Of a DNA stretch of 64,000 bases, positions 34,741-42,465 are shown piece after piece. A program made the position numbers and the translations under genes. The number at the start of each line of letters is the position of its first letter. Position 1 is the first letter of the stretch. The DNA lies in assembly GCA_020444275.1 (NCBI GenBank), contig JAHLLG010000003.1:310001-374000 (forward strand), in the 5' to 3' direction. Source of the stretch: Bacteroidota bacterium (lineage in GTDB: Bacteria > Bacteroidota > Bacteroidia > Bacteroidales > UBA12077). The notes beneath the pieces were generated by a model. It had not been told where the DNA came from, ran no database searches, and saw only the letters and a list, made by a program, of their open reading frames with translations.

Positions 34741-34794
34741 AGCAAGCGGAAACAGGACTAGTCCTGTTTTGCTTGCTTTCGCAAAAGCGAAAGG
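34741..34794 (+). terminator. Strong double hairpin after the replication genes
   Basis: AGCAAGC (34,741-34,747) pairs with GCTTGCT (34,771-34,777), and inside it ACAGGAC pairs with GTCCTGT. A second hairpin CTTTCGC-AAAA-GCGAAAG follows at 34,776-34,793. There is no long T tract, so it may be a terminator, a transcript-stability element or an origin-type structure. Confidence 0.5.
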
Positions 34795-34907
34795 ATCTAA
34801 AAATCAATAACTTAATTAGGTGATGGATATATTAAAAAAGAAAAATATTCTATTAATACATCTATAACACACTATAAATTAATGTTTAATCATAATAATT
34901 GAATAAT

Positions 34908-35501
34908 ATGTCAAAGGAATTAACAACCACAAATATTAGCCGATCTCACCAACAGGTTTTAAAGAAACTTGCACGAAAATTTGAATTATCGCAGGTGGAT
35001 TTTCTGAATGGTGCGGTGGAGTACTTTCGAAAGACCGGTATCAATCCAACGGATGAAATTACCAGCCCAAAAGAAGAGATGGCTGCATTAAACAAACGCC
35101 TCGATCAGGTGATTCGTTTTATTCGGGTGCATGAACGGGACAAATTATCGCCTTTACTGGATAGCCTGATCATTATTGATCGAAGATTGAAAGATAAACT
35201 GGAATTATTATTAACTCAGGAAGATCTGGATAGTATCGAAAGTAAGATCAAGAATTCTTTCCATGAGTTCAGAGGAGTTCTATCTGATAATAAAGAAAAC
35301 ATGGAGCAAATATCTAATTCTGTTTCTACAGCTAATGCAAATTATGTGAGGGGCTATAAGCATCATAATGAAAACCTGGGAAAAGTAATCCAATTGGTTG
35401 AGCTTTTATTTACCCTGCTTATGAATAAGCGTTTGGGTGGATACAACAAAGAGGATATTCAAAAATTTAAAGATGCCATATCTAAAATTCGACAAGCCTA
35501 A
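34908..35501 (+). CDS. BfmA/BtgA-family mobilization protein
   Basis: From ATG 34908 (MSKELTTTNISRSHQQVLKK) the protein has 197 residues; the TTG at 34,899 is less likely. The first 45 residues resemble a ribbon-helix-helix-type DNA-binding segment (RSHQQVLKKLARKFELSQVDF, then NGAVEYFRKTGINP). The rest is long helices suited to coiled-coil oligomerisation. This is the layout of BfmA/BtgA accessory proteins, which bind oriT and help the relaxase in Bacteroides mobilizable elements. Its 3' end overlaps the relaxase start by 29 bases, a typical btgA-btgB arrangement. Confidence 0.8.
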   Translation: MSKELTTTNISRSHQQVLKKLARKFELSQVDFLNGAVEYFRKTGINPTDEITSPKEEMAALNKRLDQVIRFIRVHERDKLSPLLDSLIIIDRRLKDKLELLLTQEDLDSIESKIKNSFHEFRGVLSDNKENMEQISNSVSTANANYVRGYKHHNENLGKVIQLVELLFTLLMNKRLGGYNKEDIQKFKDAISKIRQA

Positions 35502-36783
35502 GCATGTTGCTAACAATAAAGGTAGTTGTGGTAAGCTGGTGAATTACCTGGCAAAAGAAGATGAAAAGAAAGGGCTTGATAAAGAGTTTTTCTTCAATCA
35601 TCTGGATGACTGTATTCCTTCTCTTAAGGTTATTGAAACCATTGATAACAATAAGAAAGGATTGATGAAAACCGATGCTAAATTTTATTCGGGTTCGTTA
35701 AACTTTAGCCAAAAGGAATTGGCTTTTTTGAATAACGATACTAGTAAACTAAAGCAATATATAGTTGAAGTTATGAAAGAATATGCAGACAACTTTAAGA
35801 AAAACCTCACTATTGATGATATTAGCTGGTTTGCTAAAATTGAACATAAAAGATATTATCATGGAACAGATAAAGAAGTTTTACAAGGTAAAGCCAGGCA
35901 AGGAGAGGAGAAGCCGGGTTTAAACACGCATATACATTTCATCATTGGCAGGAAAAGTGCCGACGGGAAAAGAAAATTGAGCCCTCAGTCGAATCACAGA
36001 AATACTAATAAAGGGCCGGTAACCGGGGGGTTTGACCGCGATCGATTTAAAAATAATTGCGAATTGATATTCGATCGGCAATTTTTGTTTAACCGTAGTT
36101 TACAAGAATCATATCAGGCTCTGAAAATTAGAAAGAACGGAAGCCTTCAGGAAAAGCAGAAATATGCTGAGTTGGTTCAATCGAAAGATTTACAGGTCAC
36201 TCAATTTTTGAAATTAAACTATGAAGAAAGAATACATTCTATTGCACATTTTATAGATCAGATCAATGAGAAAACTTCAGGTGAAAAACTGAACAAAAAT
36301 GAAATTTTAAATGCTTCCGATAAACCTTATATGAGCAGTGCCATATACAAAAGCTTGCATAATTTAAACGATAGTATGGCTGCTGGGAAACAACTTGAGA
36401 AACCCACTAAAATTGTATTAAACTATGCGGGGTTTTTAAACAAAAGCATAAAGGATTTACCTGCCGGGTTAAGAGAAGATAAAATACGAAGGGCTTGTTA
36501 CGAATTGCAAACAGGGCAAAAGGGAAAGAAATGGAATATGAATATCCCCAAAGTAATGAATTATGAACGATCCAATAACTTTGCAGGGAAGCTTATCAAT
36601 GATATTATTGATGTAACCACGAAATTGAATTCCAAACAAGATATTCCAATCTCAGGTCCTTTTAAATACCTGTTTGCAAATAACTTTATAACTTACGGAG
36701 GAGAAAACCAGGAGGAAGAGCAAAAAAAGCGCAAAAAAAAGAAAAAGAAGTTGAGAAGAGACAATGATTATTCCAGGTCATAG
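35473..36783 (+). CDS. BtgB/DUF5712-type relaxase
   Basis: ATG 35473 (MPYLKFDKPKHVANNKGSC) is preferred over the longer in-frame start at 35,437, since the shorter form matches the usual N-terminus of the family. The protein has 436 residues. The start region contains GKLVNYLAKEDEKKGL. The centre contains NTHIHFIIGRKSADGK, whose His-Ile-His fits the metal-binding HUH-type motif of relaxases; a Tyr-rich stretch before it (WFAKIEHKRYYHG) may hold the nicking tyrosine. The C-terminus ends in a dense Lys tract. It would nick oriT and pilot the single strand during mobilization by a helper element. Confidence 0.8.
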   Translation: MPYLKFDKPKHVANNKGSCGKLVNYLAKEDEKKGLDKEFFFNHLDDCIPSLKVIETIDNNKKGLMKTDAKFYSGSLNFSQKELAFLNNDTSKLKQYIVEVMKEYADNFKKNLTIDDISWFAKIEHKRYYHGTDKEVLQGKARQGEEKPGLNTHIHFIIGRKSADGKRKLSPQSNHRNTNKGPVTGGFDRDRFKNNCELIFDRQFLFNRSLQESYQALKIRKNGSLQEKQKYAELVQSKDLQVTQFLKLNYEERIHSIAHFIDQINEKTSGEKLNKNEILNASDKPYMSSAIYKSLHNLNDSMAAGKQLEKPTKIVLNYAGFLNKSIKDLPAGLREDKIRRACYELQTGQKGKKWNMNIPKVMNYERSNNFAGKLINDIIDVTTKLNSKQDIPISGPFKYLFANNFITYGGENQEEEQKKRKKKKKKLRRDNDYSRS

Positions 36784-36884
36784 GTAAAATAAATCGAAAT
36801 TTTTCAAATACCTGTTCATATCCGAAAAGCTAGGTTTCATATTCTATATTGATCATTTCATTTGCTCAAAGCTTAATTTTGTAT

Positions 36885-36910
36885 AAAATAAGAGATTAAG
36901 CTCTTATTTT
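36885..36910 (+). terminator. Perfect 10-bp hairpin downstream of the relaxase
   Basis: AAAATAAGAG (36,885-36,894), loop ATTAAG, CTCTTATTTT (36,901-36,910). The T tract is inside the right arm. It separates the mobilization genes from the cargo block. A TAATTTTG box (36,874-36,881) lies directly before it, so the hairpin may instead sit at the start of a transcript. Confidence 0.6.
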
Positions 36911-36967
36911 ATTGACGATTAATTCCAATGATATTTAAAATATTATTTGTAATTTCACAAATACTTG

Positions 36968-37022
36968 TCCGCAGGAGCTGAGTGCGGAGGAGGATACTTT
37001 ACACCCGAATTCCTAAATCGGG
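36968..37022 (+). other. Structured leader upstream of the Cas2-like gene
   Basis: Two hairpins in a GC-richer island inside very AT-rich DNA: TCCGC (36,968-36,972) with GCGGA (36,984-36,988), and CCCGA (37,004-37,008) with TCGGG (37,018-37,022). They are joined by GGAGGATACTTTACA. It lies 66 bases before the gene start. I do not recognise a known riboswitch. A 5' regulatory leader or a small RNA is possible. The rest of 36,784-37,088 holds no gene. Confidence 0.35.
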
Positions 37023-37088
37023 CTTTGAACGTACATTTTGGACTTCGAAAAGGAGCATATTAACAATGTTTCATTAAAATTTTATGTT

Positions 37089-37337
37089 ATGGCTCTTTAT
37101 TTTATTACTTATGATCTGCGAAAAAGTAGAGATTATCAAAAACTTTATGATGAATTAAAAGATTTTAATGCAGTAAAGGTTCTAGAATCTACCTGGTGTT
37201 TTAATAGAGTTAATACTTCGGCAAAGAACTTAAGAGATTATTTTAAACAATTTATTGATTCTGATGACGGATTATTAATTGATGAATCAAAAGATTGGGC
37301 AACCTATAATACATTAGGAACACCTAATAATCTATAA
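37089..37337 (+). CDS. Cas2-fold-like small protein (SinR/VapD-like)
   Basis: ATG 37089 (MALYFITYDLRKSRDYQKL) gives an 82-residue protein; the longer frame from 37,038 reads through unrelated leader sequence. The first strand with Asp after YFITYD, the following helix DYQKLYDELKDF, then STWCF and NLRDYFKQFID match the ferredoxin-like fold of Cas2 and its relatives (SinR, VapD). In nuclease members the first-strand Asp binds metal. There is no cas1, no CRISPR array and no Cas interference gene, so I do not call it a CRISPR adaptation protein. It heads a tight group with a basic mini-protein, a HerA-type ATPase and an exonuclease. Confidence 0.65.
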   Translation: MALYFITYDLRKSRDYQKLYDELKDFNAVKVLESTWCFNRVNTSAKNLRDYFKQFIDSDDGLLIDESKDWATYNTLGTPNNL

Positions 37338-37352
37338 CTTAAAATTAGCTAT

Positions 37353-37493
37353 ATGGCAAAAAATAAGATTAGAAAAATAGGACGAGATGCTGAAACAGGC
37401 AAGTTTATTCCAGTAAAAGAAGCTCAAAAAAGAAAGAAAACGGCTGTTGTTGAAACTATAAAGATCAAAACAAAGAAGAAGAAAAAGAAATGA
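37353..37493 (+). CDS. 46-residue basic protein with RDAxTGKF motif
   Basis: The frame starts at ATG 37353 and codes MAKNKIRKIGRDAETGKFIP, then a charged stretch ending in a run of Lys. The RDAxTGKFVxxxxA followed by a Thr/Val-Val-Glu motif is shared by very short proteins found in many bacteria, often mislabelled as transporters and of unknown function. Its TGA overlaps the ATG of the HerA-type gene by 4 bases, and it starts 15 bases after the Cas2-like gene, so it is almost surely translated as part of this group. Nucleic-acid binding is a reasonable guess from charge. Confidence 0.7.
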   Translation: MAKNKIRKIGRDAETGKFIPVKEAQKRKKTAVVETIKIKTKKKKKK

Positions 37494-39754
37494 AAAGAAC
37501 ACAATCAAAAAGAGCATTAATCCTTTTAATATATATACTGATATTATTCGGATTTAATTACTTGGCCTTTAATAGTTGGCTACCAGCAAAAGATTTTAAA
37601 GGTTTGTGGTTTTATTCAGGTATTGCAAGTATTTTACTTGGCAATTTACTAGTTACACCATTTTATACGAAACCTGTTGATGCAATATCATATTCCGTTG
37701 TTGGGCTTATTACAATATTCTTAGTAAATGATTGGTTGAATTGGGTGCTAATTGATAAAGCAATTTATATTACAGCTCTTTCATTCCAAGGAATAGTTAT
37801 TCTAGTTTCTTTCATTGGAATAATTACTAAGGATAGTGATAAAACGATAGGGATTCAAATATCTAAGACTTGTATGATCTTTTCAGAGTTTTTAGGAAAC
37901 CAAAGAATTGTATTTAGTGTTGTAATTCTTTATGCAATTATTGTTTTTCATAGAACCGAAGTGTTAGAAATGTTTTTTATTACATTAGCTTGGGTGATAA
38001 CTGTGGTTATAGAACCAGATAAACATTTATTTAAAATAATAGAAAGAATTTCTAATGTTTGGAAAGTAAAACAAATTAGGGGTAATCTAGGTTTTATTTC
38101 GGCTTATCAATTGCCTAAAATGATTCTTATAAATCAACCTGAAGATTCTTTTACTGAATTTGGGACTACAATTATTTATAAAGATTCGCACGATTCAATT
38201 AAAACAGGAATTACATTAAATTACGTTGGCAGAAATGAGCAGCTTTTGCTTCGTGCAATTGAATTTGAGAGTACTACTGACGCAATTGAAGTTGCTAAAG
38301 AATCTGCTAAAATATTTAGTTCAAATTCTGTAGCTCAATTTGAGTATTATGATAAGAATCCAGATGAAAAAGATAAAGTATCAATACTTAAGAATATTGA
38401 TGATTTAATTGGAATTGTAGATGAACAAACAAGTGTAGAAAAGCTATGTTTTGAAGTAATTGATAATAATGATATTGAAGAAGGAAGGCTTGTTGAAGTA
38501 GAGATAAATGGTCAAACTGTGTTGTACCAGATTCTTGATGGTCTTACTAAAGAAGATATTGTAATACACAAAAATAAATATGGTTATGCTAGAGCAACAG
38601 CCACTAAAATTGGAATTTGGAATGCAAAAGAAAGAAAATTCTCTCCTGCGAAATGGTTACCTGAAATAAATACTCCAGTATTCTTAAAGAAAACTATTGA
38701 TTATACACCATCATTTGATACAATAGGTCATTTCCCAAAAACTAATTATACAGTAGGAATCGAAAATGTAAATGAGCTAGTGACTCATAATACTGCAATA
38801 TTAGGAATACTTGGAATAGGGAAATCTATGCTTTCTATAGAATTGGTTGAAAGAATGATTGCAGAGAAAATCAGAGTTATTTGTATCGACTTAACAGACC
38901 AGTATGCAGATAAACTTTCTGACTATTATGATGCAGAAACAGAGTCTGAAATAATAGAAGAAATAGCCAATTTAGGTAAAACAGGAAAAACAACGGTTAG
39001 AAAAAATGTAGAAGAAGGTGGTAGTATTAACGAATTAAGGAATGCAATAAAAAATGATTTAAAAGATTTCTTTAGTGATATTAATATGTCATACTTAAAG
39101 ATATATAATCCTGCAAAATTTGAAGCATGGAAACAAGATAGTAAACCTTATCAGGGTGATGCATCTATGATGTCTTTAACACCTACCGAAATTACTCAAA
39201 TAATATCGGAAAGTGCATTAGAGATATGCCAAGAACAAGGAATGACTGAAAATGCTCGTTGTTGTTTAGTATACGAAGAAGCTCATTCATTAATACCAGA
39301 GTGGAACTCAGTTGCATCTGAAGGAGATAAAGCTGCAACTAATGGTACTGCAAGAGCAATTTTACAAGGAAGAAAATACGGACTAGGATGTATGTTAATT
39401 ACTCAAAGAACAGCCAATGTAACCAAAACTATTCTCAATCAATGTAATTCAATTTTTGCAATGAGAACATTTGATGATACAGGTAAAAATTTTATATCAA
39501 ATTATATTGGAAGTGAATATTCTGATAAACTTTCATCTTTAAAAGAAAGACAGGCTGTATTTTATGGTAAAGCTTCTACTTGTGAAAACCCTGTTTTAAT
39601 AAGACTAAACGATAGAGATGATTTTACAAAAGTATTTAGAGAAAAATATCTACCACCAGAACTACCAACTAATGAAGTTGTAGAAAATGAAGAAATTAAA
39701 AACAAAAAAGATACGAAAAAGGAAACAGACGATTTTAACGATTTACCATTTTAA
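37490..39754 (+). CDS. Membrane-anchored HerA/FtsK-type ATPase
   Basis: A 754-residue protein. The N-terminal 190 residues hold several membrane segments (near 9-28, 40-58, 65-85, 92-112, 137-150 and 155-172). A middle domain follows, then a HerA-barrel-like region (near 335-400). The ATPase core has Walker A G-ILG-IGKS with Lys445 and a Walker B ending VYEEAH (Glu596, Glu597), then GRKYGLGCMLITQRTANVTK, the arginine/sensor region typical of HerA (DUF87) proteins. HerA ATPases form hexamers that pump DNA and normally pair with a nuclease; the next gene is an exonuclease 11 bases away. Membrane anchoring is unusual for HerA and closer to FtsK or VirD4. I infer a DNA-handling defence or transfer role. 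Confidence 0.8.
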   Translation: MKRTQSKRALILLIYILILFGFNYLAFNSWLPAKDFKGLWFYSGIASILLGNLLVTPFYTKPVDAISYSVVGLITIFLVNDWLNWVLIDKAIYITALSFQGIVILVSFIGIITKDSDKTIGIQISKTCMIFSEFLGNQRIVFSVVILYAIIVFHRTEVLEMFFITLAWVITVVIEPDKHLFKIIERISNVWKVKQIRGNLGFISAYQLPKMILINQPEDSFTEFGTTIIYKDSHDSIKTGITLNYVGRNEQLLLRAIEFESTTDAIEVAKESAKIFSSNSVAQFEYYDKNPDEKDKVSILKNIDDLIGIVDEQTSVEKLCFEVIDNNDIEEGRLVEVEINGQTVLYQILDGLTKEDIVIHKNKYGYARATATKIGIWNAKERKFSPAKWLPEINTPVFLKKTIDYTPSFDTIGHFPKTNYTVGIENVNELVTHNTAILGILGIGKSMLSIELVERMIAEKIRVICIDLTDQYADKLSDYYDAETESEIIEEIANLGKTGKTTVRKNVEEGGSINELRNAIKNDLKDFFSDINMSYLKIYNPAKFEAWKQDSKPYQGDASMMSLTPTEITQIISESALEICQEQGMTENARCCLVYEEAHSLIPEWNSVASEGDKAATNGTARAILQGRKYGLGCMLITQRTANVTKTILNQCNSIFAMRTFDDTGKNFISNYIGSEYSDKLSSLKERQAVFYGKASTCENPVLIRLNDRDDFTKVFREKYLPPELPTNEVVENEEIKNKKDTKKETDDFNDLPF

Positions 39755-39765
39755 GAATATGCAAT

Positions 39766-40623
39766 ATGAATTTTATAGCATTAGACGTTGAAACTGCAAA
39801 TGCTGATTATTCAAGTATTTGCCAAATAGGAGTAGCTGAGTTTTTTAATGATCAAATAGTGAATACATGGGAAACTCTTATAAATCCTAAAGATTATTTC
39901 GATTTATTAAACATTTCAATACATGGTATTAATGAAGAAAAGGTTAAAAATTCACCAACTTTTGTGCAAGTAGTAGATAAATTAAAAGAGCTAACAAAGG
40001 ATAAAATTATAATTCATCATATGCCATTTGATAGAATAGCAATAAATAGAGCATGTGAATATAATGATATTGACAAGCTTGAAATTAATTGGTTAGATTC
40101 TGCTAAGATAGTAAGGCGCACATGGAGTGAGTTTTCTTATTCAGGATATGGTTTGTTTAATGTGGCTAATTACCTAAAAATAAGTTTTAAACATCACAAT
40201 GCTTTGGAAGATGCAATTGCGGCTGGTAAAATTGTATTAAAAGCTTGTGAGTTAAAAAATATGGATATAAATGATTGGTTTGAAAGAGTTAGAAAACCAA
40301 TAAATATTTATTCCAAAGGTTCATCAGTTCCAAATCTGGAAGGGAATCCTGAAGGATCATTATTTGGTGAGAATGCAGTTTTTACAGGAAGTTTATTTAT
40401 AACGAGAGCAGAAGCCGCTAAACTGGCTTCAGATTTAGGTTGTAACGTTTCAAATTCAGTTAATAAAAAAACTACTATGCTTATAGTAGGGAAACAAGAA
40501 ACCTTTAAGCTTGCAGGTTATCAGAAAAGTTCTAAACATAGAAAAGCAGAGAAGTTAATAACAGAAGGATATGAAATCAGAATTCTTTCAGAGGATGATT
40601 TTAAGGAGTTATTGAAAAACTAG
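39766..40623 (+). CDS. DEDDh 3'-5' exonuclease with C-terminal BRCT domain
   Basis: A 285-residue protein. Residues 1-175 are a DnaQ-type DEDDh exonuclease: Exo I DVET (Asp7, Glu9), Exo II around IIHHMPFDR, and Exo III HNALED (His144, Asp149). Residues about 196-285 form a BRCT domain (GENAVFTGSLFITRAEAAKL, then TTMLIVGKQE, and the C-terminal RILSEDDF). The combination occurs in stand-alone DNA repair nucleases, where BRCT may bind DNA ends or phosphoproteins. It is the last gene of the four-gene group and follows the HerA-type ATPase after 11 bases, in the way NurA or other nucleases accompany HerA. Activity on DNA is expected from motifs; the target is unknown. Confidence 0.88.
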   Translation: MNFIALDVETANADYSSICQIGVAEFFNDQIVNTWETLINPKDYFDLLNISIHGINEEKVKNSPTFVQVVDKLKELTKDKIIIHHMPFDRIAINRACEYNDIDKLEINWLDSAKIVRRTWSEFSYSGYGLFNVANYLKISFKHHNALEDAIAAGKIVLKACELKNMDINDWFERVRKPINIYSKGSSVPNLEGNPEGSLFGENAVFTGSLFITRAEAAKLASDLGCNVSNSVNKKTTMLIVGKQETFKLAGYQKSSKHRKAEKLITEGYEIRILSEDDFKELLKN

Positions 40624-40714
40624 ATCTCAAGATTAGAAATATAGAGATATATTGACTACTCATGTTAATTAAAAGTCATGAACAATTAAATAAAGGTATC
40701 AAAATTATATAATT

Positions 40715-41170
40715 ATGAAAAAAGAAGAACAAAACGTAAATGACCCGATTATCTATTACGCAGAGGATGGTAAAATTTATGACAAATCTTATTCATTTAG
40801 TCCAGAATGTTATGTTGATGGTGAAAATTTTATTGTAAAGAAATATAAAATTGAAGTGCAGAACCACCCGAATCCATTTGGCGAAGGGCATGTGGCTTGT
40901 ATGGGCATAAGACTTTTTCCTGATATGAATGACACGAATGCCCGCTTTAAAGAAGTGCGAATTTTTGCATACCCTCCGGGAATAATCGGGTATCCGCATG
41001 AAGTAGATAATGTATTAAGAATATATTATGATAACCATGTTGTGAATAATATAGTTAGTATATTACTGGCAGGTAAGACCATTGGAATTGTTTACGGACC
41101 TTTAAAATCTGATGATCCTCATTTGAATGATAAACCGTATGCTGACATACATATTATAGAAGATGTTTAA
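40715..41170 (+). CDS. Hypothetical protein of the cargo region
   Basis: A 151-residue soluble protein without signal peptide (MKKEEQNVNDPIIYYAEDGK at the start). It contains a Pro/Gly-rich middle (NHPNPFGEGHVACMGIRLFP) and a C-terminal part with an alpha/beta feel (VNNIVSILLAGKTIGIVYGP). I recognise no family or catalytic motif. It lies 91 bases after the exonuclease gene on the same strand, and base composition is slightly less AT-rich than the ATPase gene, so it may be a separate cargo unit. No partner is apparent. Confidence 0.6.
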   Translation: MKKEEQNVNDPIIYYAEDGKIYDKSYSFSPECYVDGENFIVKKYKIEVQNHPNPFGEGHVACMGIRLFPDMNDTNARFKEVRIFAYPPGIIGYPHEVDNVLRIYYDNHVVNNIVSILLAGKTIGIVYGPLKSDDPHLNDKPYADIHIIEDV

Positions 41171-41229
41171 CAATTTTGTTTTATTAGTTATAAAACTGAA
41201 TTATTTTTAGGTAAGGATAAGTACTAAAT

Positions 41230-42465
41230 TTACTCATCCTGCTTAATTTTGATAGTGTTTTCAATTAATTTATCTAATTTCTTATGAACTTTTAATAAGA
41301 AAGGTATATTATATATGTTTTGATCAATTCTAAGTCTTTCTGTTTTTTCAATCTTGGTAAAAGAAACTTCAAGCATACACTGGAAATATTTTTCATCGTT
41401 CACTTCAAAACCGGATTCTTTTAGCTTTTTAATAACTGTGGTAACATCTTTTTTAACATCTAAAGGAATTTCAAATTCGATTTTCTCAATTTCTTTGGGT
41501 AAGGGGTTTATGCTATTTTGTATTCGGTATCGCGTTTTCTCGAGTAATTCCTTAGCTTCGCCATGAAACCTTGGAGATTGATAGTAACCATCTCCAAAAT
41601 AATTTCTTATGGTACTAGGCCTATACTTTTTAAAATCAAATATTGAAAATAGTGTATCACTAAGTTCCTTTGTTATATTTGAAGATTTAGTTATAATATT
41701 ATTTTTCCATAGCATATAAAAAAGCGAAGCTATTAAACGAGGGTCATGATAATCCATTTTTCCTGATTTATCAATTTCTCCTCTGCTTTCTGCATAAGCA
41801 ACAATTCTTTGTATATTTCGAACCTCTTTTTTTAGTATGTTATTTTCTTTACGAATGATTCTGTTTTGTGTCAAGATTATTTCCTGGGGTTTGTTTTTAA
41901 GCTTATGAAAGTATGATTGAATCCATTTTACAGTTTTATGGTTCATTTGTGATGTATTTATGGAAGTGATCATCCATAGAATAAAGATTAAATCGAGTAG
42001 GGCAGTTCCCAATAAGCAAATCATTTTTAATTCGATTCTTGGAAAAGTTAAATAAATTAGGCTTATGACCAATAAAACAGGAAATAGAATTCGAGTTAAG
42101 AGTAAGTATAATGATTTTGAAACTCTGTAAATCAAATCTCTAATTTTTTCTTGTTTGATACATTTCTCTAAAGCTATAGCAAAGTCGATGTGATCAATGT
42201 TTTTTCCTGTTTGAAAACTTATTTTTGTAATAATTTCATTGAGCTTTCTTTTGGTATTTGCATTCGAATCACCGGAAAAAACCCTTATGAAATGGTTAAG
42301 TCGGTATTTAAATTTATTCGGATACTTTTTATGTAAATAACCGGATTTCGCTTTTCTGTAAAGAAGTCTGAAAAACATTTCAGCATCTTGGAAACTCTTA
42401 TTTTCCTGATTCTCTTGTAGTCTATACTTTCTATAGTTGATAATTTTTTTAAATATTTTATTCAT
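41230..42465 (-). CDS. Two-span membrane protein coupled to the integrase
   Basis: A 411-residue protein with a basic N-terminal cytoplasmic part of about 125 residues, two membrane segments near 120-145 and 150-170 (LTRILFPVLLVISLIYLTF, MICLLGTALLDLIFILWMI), and a C-terminal part of about 240 residues that is helical and charged, with a possible coiled coil (KNKPQEIILTQNRIIRKENN). I recognise no family. Its ATG overlaps the integrase stop by 4 bases, so the two are translationally coupled. Membrane proteins in this position are not needed for recombination, so a link to element stability, conjugation surface exclusion or defence is possible but unproven. Confidence 0.65.
   Translation of the reverse strand: MNKIFKKIINYRKYRLQENQENKSFQDAEMFFRLLYRKAKSGYLHKKYPNKFKYRLNHFIRVFSGDSNANTKRKLNEIITKISFQTGKNIDHIDFAIALEKCIKQEKIRDLIYRVSKSLYLLLTRILFPVLLVISLIYLTFPRIELKMICLLGTALLDLIFILWMITSINTSQMNHKTVKWIQSYFHKLKNKPQEIILTQNRIIRKENNILKKEVRNIQRIVAYAESRGEIDKSGKMDYHDPRLIASLFYMLWKNNIITKSSNITKELSDTLFSIFDFKKYRPSTIRNYFGDGYYQSPRFHGEAKELLEKTRYRIQNSINPLPKEIEKIEFEIPLDVKKDVTTVIKKLKESGFEVNDEKYFQCMLEVSFTKIEKTERLRIDQNIYNIPFLLKVHKKLDKLIENTIKIKQDE

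Noticed and set aside
36966-37025. Known riboswitch such as fluoride, preQ1 or SAM type before the cargo operon
   Set aside because: The hairpins do not show the conserved loops of those classes, so I list the region only as structured.
37089-37337. CRISPR-Cas adaptation locus, suggested by the Cas2-like protein
   Set aside because: No cas1, no interference genes and no spaced repeats of CRISPR type were seen in 36,784-41,229. The protein is closer to SinR/VapD-like Cas2 relatives.
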